Part shown: positions 57,934 through 64,000 of the stretch, piece after piece
Numbering within the stretch: position 1 is the stretch's first letter
Layout: each line of letters opens with the position of its first letter
IMG/VR virus record: IMGVR_UViG_3300042691_022081
Span: 1 to 64,000 of that record
Direction: 5' to 3' (one strand)
Length of the DNA stretch: 64,000 bases
Source: a virus
The notes under the pieces: model-generated
The model's database searches: none
Told to the model about the DNA's origin: nothing
What the model saw: only the letters and a program-made list of their open reading frames with translations
Position numbers and translations under genes: made by a program

Positions 57934-58729
57934 CCGGCTCAGTATTAACTGTCCACTGATTTGCGTATGTTTGTGCTGTGTTACTCAACAAGTTATCAGG
58001 CCATACACTATTTAAAAATGCCAACGCTTCGGCAGGTGAAGGATGCTGATCGTTATTAGGAAGTTTTCTAGATTTTGTATATTCGTAACTCCATCTGCCT
58101 TCAACTGTTTTGTTTATGTTTAAAAATAGGTCTTTGTAAACTTTAATAACATCTAAATTTTCTAGCAACGGATTTATATTAGTACCATTACATAAACTAT
58201 CAAATGATTCAACCCAATAAGGCCTTCCTTCTGACTCTGGAATTAAATTATTATATATACCTGTAGACTCAACTTTATCCTTGTCTATATTTGTAATTGG
58301 ACTAGTCCAAAATTGTTCCCAGTTAGCTTTTTGTATAGTTGATTGTGCGGCTGTTGCCAACGCTAAATCTCTTATTAAAAAGGATCTACGATCCAACGCA
58401 TATTTTTTAAACCAATCTCCGCCATATGTTTGTTCTAAGGATTGGATTGTATCACATTGCCACGTACTGTTGTAGTACCTGTCTTCTCTATGTAAGAATG
58501 TCCACATAACTATAACTAAATCTTCTTTGTTAAAGTTATATCTAGCATCTGCTTCAATTATGCTGTTAAAAATATAATGATTGCCGGCACCTATTTTACC
58601 CCAGTTTTGATAAACAGGAATGTCCTGTCCTATAATATCAGCCCACGTTGGCCAATTGTAATTTGTAAAACTACAACCAAAGGCAAAAAATCTTTTATAC
58701 TTAGAAGGGTTAAGGGTTGTTAGACGCAT
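57920..58729 (-). CDS. SGNH-hydrolase-like protein, third
   Basis: 269 residues from ATG 58729 (MRLTTLNPSKYKRFFAFGCSF). Block I is FFAFGCSFTNYNW, block II WGKIGAGNHYIF and the C-terminal block NNDQHPSPAEALAFLN holds the His. It overlaps the radical SAM gene upstream by 20 bases. The series GCS/GDSF-type proteins beside oxygenase and radical SAM genes recurs three times in the cluster. Confidence 0.7.
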   Translation of the reverse strand: MRLTTLNPSKYKRFFAFGCSFTNYNWPTWADIIGQDIPVYQNWGKIGAGNHYIFNSIIEADARYNFNKEDLVIVMWTFLHREDRYYNSTWQCDTIQSLEQTYGGDWFKKYALDRRSFLIRDLALATAAQSTIQKANWEQFWTSPITNIDKDKVESTGIYNNLIPESEGRPYWVESFDSLCNGTNINPLLENLDVIKVYKDLFLNINKTVEGRWSYEYTKSRKLPNNDQHPSPAEALAFLNSVWPDNLLSNTAQTYANQWTVNTEPVNRL

Positions 58730-59621
58730 ATTTTGTAAGGGGAATGTCTGCCGCGCAGGTACAGAAATTACGGTCACAAGTTACGGGTTCGCTAGGTGCA
58801 ACGAAGTTGCCTTCATATATGTTGCCTAGACTACCACCGACTCTACAAGTCGCTCTGTGTACATCTCCGTCCCAATTTATCATTAGGCTTTCTATACCTG
58901 CGTTGCAAGTCCAACCTTTAAATTTATTTTGATGATTCTTAATCATGTCGTTAGCATGGTAATGTAACTGTGCGTATTTGTCATCTAACCATACTACTGT
59001 ATTTTTTTCTACTGTTGCTTCTTGTTCTTTAATCCAATGTAAATCATCTGGATGATACCGCATGTCGTCAAACAAATCATGATCTCCTTGTGTCCAACGT
59101 ATGCGTCTTAGTGTTGCTGGTATGTGCATTGATAAGCATCTAGCAAAAATAGTACGAGCCGCAAGCATGTGATCGTGATGACACATGATTTGTGCTATAA
59201 TTTTTATCTTAGTATAGTCAACAACTTTACTCATAGTATTATAAACACGTTGCCAATCGTATTCTAAATGTAGACTAAACACAAGTTGATCAACAGAAAG
59301 ACTATCGTAAAATTCATGAGGCAATGTTCCGTTAGTAGTTACACTAATCCAACTAACACCTTTGTGTTTACAATATTTGATTAGTTCTGGAAACTTAGGA
59401 TGTACTGTAGGTTCTCCTCCGGTAAAACTTAGCCGTATTGGTTTGCCTAACGTTACTAGTTTATCTACTGCACGTTTAAGTATTTCTATATCCGTGTGTG
59501 GACTTTTGTTGTCGTGTATTTCACTAGGGCAATAGCTACAATCATAATTACATCTTTTGCCAAGATTCCATTCTACCTTAATGCTATTTTGATGCGGCCA
59601 ACGACTAGTTACTTTAATCAT
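58710..59621 (-). CDS. Radical SAM enzyme
   Basis: 303 residues: NLGKRCNYDCSYCPSE (C24, C28, C31), LSFTGGEPTVHPKF and WISVTTNGTLPH, ending with cysteines TCNAGIESLM, ATCRVG and TCDRNFCTCAAD. A smaller SPASM-like enzyme. It shares its first base region with the stop of the larger paralog (59621), so it is translated after it. Confidence 0.9.
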   Translation of the reverse strand: MIKVTSRWPHQNSIKVEWNLGKRCNYDCSYCPSEIHDNKSPHTDIEILKRAVDKLVTLGKPIRLSFTGGEPTVHPKFPELIKYCKHKGVSWISVTTNGTLPHEFYDSLSVDQLVFSLHLEYDWQRVYNTMSKVVDYTKIKIIAQIMCHHDHMLAARTIFARCLSMHIPATLRRIRWTQGDHDLFDDMRYHPDDLHWIKEQEATVEKNTVVWLDDKYAQLHYHANDMIKNHQNKFKGWTCNAGIESLMINWDGDVHRATCRVGGSLGNIYEGNFVAPSEPVTCDRNFCTCAADIPLTKYASNNP

Positions 59622-60889
59622 TAGAGATACCTTTTGAACTCGGGTGTCACAGTTTCGAAGGATTGATTTCGAGATGCATCTAACTTTTTATTAAATTCAA
59701 TACACTCTTCCCACTTGTCGCTTTGATCTACAGCCTTTATATAATTGATTACTCCTTCAATTTGACCTAAAGTAAGATTTAATAAAATTGGATTTTGTTT
59801 AACATATCTAAATTCTGGTACACGTTCTTTTACAAACTCTAAACGTTGTATGGCCAACAGTTTTAGATACTTAGGTAATACTTGAATAGATAGTTGACTA
59901 GGATACTTGACCATATTTGTATAAAATACAATGTCAAGCTCATCTAAAAAACACTCTATCATTTTATCTAAAGTTAATACGTTGCTTACTTGTACAGCAA
60001 CCGCACCAACTATTCTGCTGACATTGGGAATTTTCTTGAATTCTTGTATGTTTTGTACAACTTCATCCCAATTGCCGTTGCCGCGTATGTAGTCGTAAAC
60101 AGTGCCAATCCCATCAATAGAGATATTAACGGCAACTGATCTAAAATAAGGCCAATATTCATGTACATTCCTTCCTCCTTTTATTCCAAATGTTGTTCCA
60201 TTAGTAGCATATTTGATTTCAATGTCTTTGCCGTAAGGCTTTAACATATCTAAAATTCTATAATGTTGTGGATCCATTAACGGTTCGCCGCCTGCAAACT
60301 CTACACGTCTAAAGTAAGGCAACAGTTTTTCAAATGAATCCCACCAATTAGGGTTGTCTTCAAACTTATCTAAGTAGGGTTTTTTAATCAAATTAAGTTT
60401 ACGTACATTCTCTGAAATAAAGTTATTTTCTTTATCGTAAAATTCTTCAACTTCCTGCCAATCATTCCAACTAGTGCTGTCGGTTGGATTACACATGCGA
60501 CATTTTAAATTACACAAATTGTTTAATTTAATTTCCATAGTAGGAATTTCAAATGGCATTGTATAATCGTCATTCATTTTATTGACAGCCATAGGGTACA
60601 ATTTAATACGTGCTTCAGGTATAGTTCCGTTAACATGACGCAGTCTAAGACTTTCAACACCTTGATCTTCTAGACTAAAACAGGGTTCGCATTCTGGAGG
60701 ACGATATCCTGTAAGAACTTGTTTACGAATACGTTTCATATTGTCGCCATTCCAGATTTCTTCCAAAGATTGATCTTGAATAAATCCAATAGGGTGGCTT
60801 CGGCAACAGACTTTAACAGCACCGTCTTCTCTAGTTGCTAACCCTGTAAACGGATGCATACAAAACGTAGGAGGATTAATGTTGTTCAA
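59621..60889 (-). CDS. Twitch-domain radical SAM protein with probable TTG start
   Basis: 422 residues from TTG 60889: PTFCMHPFTGLATREDGA and KVCCRSHP, PPECEPCFSLE, core LNNLCNLKCRMCNPTDS (about C126, C130, C133), EFAGGEPLMDP. The upstream ATG at 60940 would put 65 bases inside the PP-loop gene in another frame; TTG leaves a 14-base overlap. Substrate unknown. Confidence 0.85.
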   Translation of the reverse strand: MNNINPPTFCMHPFTGLATREDGAVKVCCRSHPIGFIQDQSLEEIWNGDNMKRIRKQVLTGYRPPECEPCFSLEDQGVESLRLRHVNGTIPEARIKLYPMAVNKMNDDYTMPFEIPTMEIKLNNLCNLKCRMCNPTDSTSWNDWQEVEEFYDKENNFISENVRKLNLIKKPYLDKFEDNPNWWDSFEKLLPYFRRVEFAGGEPLMDPQHYRILDMLKPYGKDIEIKYATNGTTFGIKGGRNVHEYWPYFRSVAVNISIDGIGTVYDYIRGNGNWDEVVQNIQEFKKIPNVSRIVGAVAVQVSNVLTLDKMIECFLDELDIVFYTNMVKYPSQLSIQVLPKYLKLLAIQRLEFVKERVPEFRYVKQNPILLNLTLGQIEGVINYIKAVDQSDKWEECIEFNKKLDASRNQSFETVTPEFKRYL

Positions 60890-61598
60890 TTGCCCACTCT
60901 CTTTCTTTACACCAAAAACATTCTCCGCACACAGGAACATACTGTCTAGGTTTATATGTTTCGTAGGTTATATTTTTAAATTCGCCTTCACAGCTTCTTG
61001 TTATATTAAACAAGTCCATGATATCCAACCTTTTATACTGTTTTAATATCCAAGATTTATCTACAAATCTAAATGGATGGCTAGCAACTCTATTCATATG
61101 TATCATGAATTCAAGGTGTTTGTTGTCTTGATTTTTTTCTATGTCTCTTTCTGCCATACCATTAAATTTTGCTAATCTTGGGTTTCTAGTAACTGCATTG
61201 TAGTAAGCATCTAAATTGTACTTGTGACAGATGAATTCAGAAAAGGCACGTTGTTGTATATTGTCGCCACTAACTTTTTTACCATACTCGTCTGTTAAGT
61301 TTGGACCCATATTGCCGTATTCTAATTCTGGTGCAATAAAATTTTTATGAAATACATAAGTTAGTTTTGGAAATGCATTTAACAAGTATTCATAAACTCC
61401 AAGAGCATCGTATTGTTGCCAAGGTCTTGTTTTCCACATTCTTGTATGATTAATAATATGAATAGTTTGATGCTCGTTGGCCAATGAACTAAGCAGATAC
61501 GCTAACAAAGCAGAATCGGCACCTCCACTTAGGCTAATAGCAAAATCCCAATCTTTGTCAAAAGGCAACTGTACGCCGTCAATATTAAATTCAAGCAT
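60876..61598 (-). CDS. QueC-like PP-loop ATPase (7-cyano-7-deazaguanine synthase-like)
   Basis: 240 residues. SLSGGADSALLAYLL (24-38) is the ATP-pyrophosphatase loop. The C-terminus has C203 (SCEGEF) and C224/C227/C230 (PVCGECFWCKERE), the four-cysteine zinc site of QueC. QueC turns 7-carboxy-7-deazaguanine into preQ0, but the middle (INHTRMWKTRPWQQYDAL) is unlike typical QueC, so another adenylating or thiolating PP-loop enzyme is possible. It is coupled to a radical SAM and an oxygenase gene. Confidence 0.75.
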   Translation of the reverse strand: MLEFNIDGVQLPFDKDWDFAISLSGGADSALLAYLLSSLANEHQTIHIINHTRMWKTRPWQQYDALGVYEYLLNAFPKLTYVFHKNFIAPELEYGNMGPNLTDEYGKKVSGDNIQQRAFSEFICHKYNLDAYYNAVTRNPRLAKFNGMAERDIEKNQDNKHLEFMIHMNRVASHPFRFVDKSWILKQYKRLDIMDLFNITRSCEGEFKNITYETYKPRQYVPVCGECFWCKEREWAIEQH

Positions 61599-62244
61599 GA
61601 TGTTTATTATAACTTCTTACAACTAATTCTGCAAATTCTTTTTTCTTGTTGCCAATAATACAATGTGCTATCATATGCATTCTGGGCTGATTGCTGTTAT
61701 TAATTGCAGAATGTACATTTGTAATATTAACAATAAATGCTCGGCCGGCACGGAATGGAACACGGCCATATCCTTCTAATTGCATTTGACAATTGTCAGG
61801 ATGTGTAATTGCTAGGTTAATTGGAATCATATGATCCATCATATCAAACTCTGTATTTTTAACACCGCTTGGCGAATCATCATGCGGAGCAATAAAGCCA
61901 TTTGGTTCTAGTTCCATAAATCTTAATCTGGCAAATCGTTCTGTAGGGAATGATTTCCAAAAATTAGTTATTTTAGGAGTTAATTTAGATAAGTCTGTCC
62001 ATTTATATGTAATGTCTTCTTCTGTAGCAGAATACTGTGCCCAGTGTCCTGTCTTATCAGTATCTATGCCGTGTATACAACAACTACGCCATCCTTTATG
62101 GCCGCCATTTTCTCTATGTGTAACTAAAAATTGTTCAGCAATTTTTGATTCTTCAACCCAATCCGTGAGATTGAAATTGATATCTAGTTCAATCCACCCA
62201 ATAGGTTTTCTAAGTATTTTGGTAGCTTCTTGAATAATGTCCAT
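61591..62244 (-). CDS. Aspartyl/asparaginyl beta-hydroxylase-like 2OG oxygenase
   Basis: 217 residues from ATG 62244: ARLRFMELEPNGFIAPHDD (H121, D123), INLAITHPDNCQMQLEG, AFIVNITNVHSAINNSN (H178) and PRMHMIAH (R188). This is the layout of Asp/Asn beta-hydroxylases. The frame reaches back to 62445, but the extra 67 codons cross the divergent gene; ATG 62244 follows TTAAATA by exactly four bases. Confidence 0.8.
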   Translation of the reverse strand: MDIIQEATKILRKPIGWIELDINFNLTDWVEESKIAEQFLVTHRENGGHKGWRSCCIHGIDTDKTGHWAQYSATEEDITYKWTDLSKLTPKITNFWKSFPTERFARLRFMELEPNGFIAPHDDSPSGVKNTEFDMMDHMIPINLAITHPDNCQMQLEGYGRVPFRAGRAFIVNITNVHSAINNSNQPRMHMIAHCIIGNKKKEFAELVVRSYNKHHA

Positions 62245-62248
62245 GAAA

Positions 62249-62255
62249 TATTTAA
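62249..62255 (-). promoter_or_regulatory. Late-type box TTAAATA, leftward
   Basis: Followed by TTTC and ATG 62244; mirror image of the rightward box at 62272-62279. Confidence 0.5.
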
Positions 62256-62271
62256 CCTTATAATAGTAGCA

Positions 62272-62279
62272 TATAAATA
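62272..62279 (+). promoter_or_regulatory. T4-late-type TATAAATA, rightward
   Basis: Perfect box followed by TTTC and ATG 62284. The two divergent genes start with the same TAAATATTTCATG string. Confidence 0.6.
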
Positions 62280-62283
62280 TTTC

Positions 62284-62949
62284 ATGCTGACTAAAATGCC
62301 AATATGCCTGTCCTCGGAACTTATACAAGAAGCCTTGTATGCTATATTTCACGAAGGATTTGATTTTACCCTTAATGAACAAACTGGTAACTTTTTCTAC
62401 GATCCTTGGATACTCAAAGAAAAATATAAAGGAACAGTTTGGCAAACTATTATGGATACATTGCCAGGTGTAGTTGGTGAAGCAAAAGTAAGACGACTTA
62501 ACGCAGGGGAGTCATATATAGGACATTCTGATATAGATGATAGATTTCATTTAAACATCTCAGGAGAAAAATGTTACATTATAAATATTGAGACAGAAAC
62601 AATGTACCCTACTGTAGCTGATGGGTATTGGTATAGTATGGACGCAAGTCCTAAACATACCGCTGTAAATTTTGGTAATAGAGTAAGGTTCCAATTAGTT
62701 GTTAGAAAATTACTACGGTTATCAAAGTTAGTTGATCCTGTATCTGTTATAATAAAATCTGTCATAGATGACAAAGCTGAGGCACGATATATATTTGATG
62801 ATCGAGTCAGCTCTTGGCTAAACTCTGCTAACAAGAATGGAATTGTTAATGATTTTAATTATAGCAATGATGTAATTAAATTTAATATTGAAAGACAGCA
62901 CTTGTCAGAATTTAAAAATATATTACCACAGGAATTTGAAATAGTATGA
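62284..62949 (+). CDS. 2OG-Fe(II) oxygenase/cupin-like phage protein
   Basis: 221 residues: LNAGESYIGHSDIDDRFHL (H81, D83), YIINIETETMYPT, MDASPKHTAVNFGNRVRF (H125, R133 or R135). I recall related proteins in cyanophages. The C-terminal 80 residues are helical and unassigned. ATG 62284 is preferred over 62230, which would start inside the divergent gene; ATG 62296 is an alternative. Confidence 0.65.
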   Translation: MLTKMPICLSSELIQEALYAIFHEGFDFTLNEQTGNFFYDPWILKEKYKGTVWQTIMDTLPGVVGEAKVRRLNAGESYIGHSDIDDRFHLNISGEKCYIINIETETMYPTVADGYWYSMDASPKHTAVNFGNRVRFQLVVRKLLRLSKLVDPVSVIIKSVIDDKAEARYIFDDRVSSWLNSANKNGIVNDFNYSNDVIKFNIERQHLSEFKNILPQEFEIV

Positions 62950-63494
62950 AATTATATGTGGGTAATTGCAATTCTCATTTTAGCTGTAATGATTTAATAT
63001 CTGAAATAAATCAGCACACAGTTGAACCAAATCATGGCCATTTAGAATTAGAACCAAATAATCCATTTTATGAAGAAAGTGTATATCAAACTAACTTATT
63101 AAAATCAGTTGGCTATGATGAAAATGTTGTGGAGTATAGACACTATCAGTCAGGAATACACTTTAGTTTAAATTATTCTACAATGTTAGGAGAAATAACA
63201 AATTGCACTCCTATTATGTGTTGGGTGAGTGAAATAAGGCCAGGCAAGTGTACGCCATGGCACTGGGATATAAATCCGTGGGAACACGAACATAAAAAGT
63301 TAGGCACACTAATAAGATATTTTATGTTTGTAACACCACCCGCTCCTGGGCATTTGTTTGTAACAGAAGACGATGCCTACTACAATGAACCGCAAGGATC
63401 GATATATCAGTATGCAGACATACACTCTTGGCATGCAGGATCTAATGTTGGACTTTTGCCTAAAATGTTATTAACTCTTACAGGATATAAATAA
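62946..63494 (+). CDS. 2OG-Fe(II) oxygenase-like family protein, member 6
   Basis: 182 residues: MKLYVGNCNSHFSCNDLIS, H106-x-D108 (TPWHWDINPW), FVTPPAPGHLFVTEDD and distal H163 (HSWHAGSNVG). The usual Arg after the distal His reads Lys (LLPKMLL), so 2-oxoglutarate binding may differ. Same family plan as the tandem row at 45.8-49.5 kb, though more distant. ATGA-coupled to the gene before. Confidence 0.68.
   Translation: MKLYVGNCNSHFSCNDLISEINQHTVEPNHGHLELEPNNPFYEESVYQTNLLKSVGYDENVVEYRHYQSGIHFSLNYSTMLGEITNCTPIMCWVSEIRPGKCTPWHWDINPWEHEHKKLGTLIRYFMFVTPPAPGHLFVTEDDAYYNEPQGSIYQYADIHSWHAGSNVGLLPKMLLTLTGYK
63486..63493 (+). promoter_or_regulatory. T4-late-type promoter TATAAATA
   Basis: Perfect box overlapping the stop codon of the preceding gene, 15 bases before ATG 63509. 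Confidence 0.65.
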
Positions 63495-63508
63495 ATTTAG
63501 GATATATT

Positions 63509-64000
63509 ATGAAAAACTTTATTGGAAATTGCTCATCTGTTATTGATTGTGAAGCACTAATAGCTGCGTGTGAGTTGGTTGAAGGAAATACTATACTAGC
63601 TCCACTTGAAATTAATAAAGACGATGTATTTTATAAAGAAGAGTCTAAAGAAACTTTTGATTTATTAGAAACTGTTTATAAAAATGTTACTTCAGTTAAG
63701 TTTAAACATTATTATCCAGGTCAACATTTTGATCAAAAAATAGTAGACGAGTTAGGAAAATTTTGTGGAGTTGAACCACTTGGTAGTTTTGTTAGTAAGG
63801 TTGAACCAGGCTTTTGTGTACCATTACATAAAGACATTATGAATAATTATAAAGACTTATACTTAAAAAATAAGTTGCAAAGATTTGTAATTTTTTTATC
63901 TAAGCCGTCTTTTGGTGCAGGATTCATTTTAGAGGATGAAATATTCTATTTAGAAGAGCAGGGAAATACTTATAAGTTTCCTGATCCACATTCATGGCAT
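63509..64000 (+). CDS. 2OG-Fe(II) oxygenase-like family protein, member 7 (3' end outside window)
   Basis: 164 codons are visible with no stop. It opens MKNFIGNCSSVIDCEALI, nearly the same plan as member 6; H107-x-D109 lies in FCVPLHKDIM, FGAGFILEDEIFY matches the GHIF block, and the window ends in DPHSWH, the expected distal His region. AGGA lies seven bases before the ATG. The row of paralogs may continue beyond the edge. Confidence 0.7.
   Translation, partial: MKNFIGNCSSVIDCEALIAACELVEGNTILAPLEINKDDVFYKEESKETFDLLETVYKNVTSVKFKHYYPGQHFDQKIVDELGKFCGVEPLGSFVSKVEPGFCVPLHKDIMNNYKDLYLKNKLQRFVIFLSKPSFGAGFILEDEIFYLEEQGNTYKFPDPHSWH

Overview
The window reads as part of the genome of a large, AT-rich, T4-like marine myovirus (cyanophage or pelagiphage type). 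Reasons: tightly packed genes with ATGA and TAATG stop/start overlaps; recurrent T4-late-type boxes (TATAAATA and close variants) before genes on both strands; a giant virion protein whose N-terminus ([19 protein letters not shown]) is of the type seen in marine T4-like phages; an ATP-dependent DNA ligase; and many small phage-type proteins. No photosynthesis genes, integrase, CRISPR array or insertion sequence is visible, and the host cannot be named from this piece alone.

Region 1 (1-14.1 kb) is mostly late. It holds the C-terminally truncated giant structural protein, an A-type Fe-S carrier, an Fe/Mn superoxide dismutase, a glycosyltransferase-like protein, a Lys/Pro/Ala-rich basic protein, a UvdE nuclease, a QueD-like protein and a tail-fibre protein.

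Region 2 (14.1-31.5 kb) is a long minus-strand block of early/middle type, served by near-perfect sigma70-type promoters (TTGACA-17-TATAAT class). It encodes a first radical SAM protein, a Bax1-I membrane protein, a MazG-like pyrophosphatase, DNA ligase, three HExxH proteins, ClpP, small lipoproteins (one entericidin-like), a MutH-like protein, a phosphoesterase, translation initiation factor IF-1, an AbrB-like protein and many small unknowns. A single plus-strand gene is inserted beside clpP and is bracketed by a relic of the clpP 3' end. The block ends at an abnormal tRNA with an extended anticodon-side arm.

Region 3 (31.5-64 kb) is the striking part: about 38 genes in alternating operons, dominated by eleven more radical SAM enzymes, thirteen 2-oxoglutarate/Fe(II)-oxygenase-like proteins (seven of one paralogous family, four in a direct tandem row), three SGNH-hydrolase-like proteins, two methyltransferases, a class III aminotransferase, an amidinotransferase, a nitroreductase and a QueC-like PP-loop protein, with one fibre-like protein embedded. 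Operons face each other and are driven from short divergent intergenic regions with back-to-back TAAATA boxes.

Working model (inference): the late region carries a biosynthesis or modification pathway built on radical and Fe(II) chemistry, acting on a virion protein, a surface glycan, a nucleobase or a small molecule. The Fe-S carrier and superoxide dismutase may support its oxygen-sensitive enzymes. Several annotated starts are TTG or GTG. No gene-free stretch exceeds 300 bases; the longest (31330-31547) is filled by the tRNA and its promoters.
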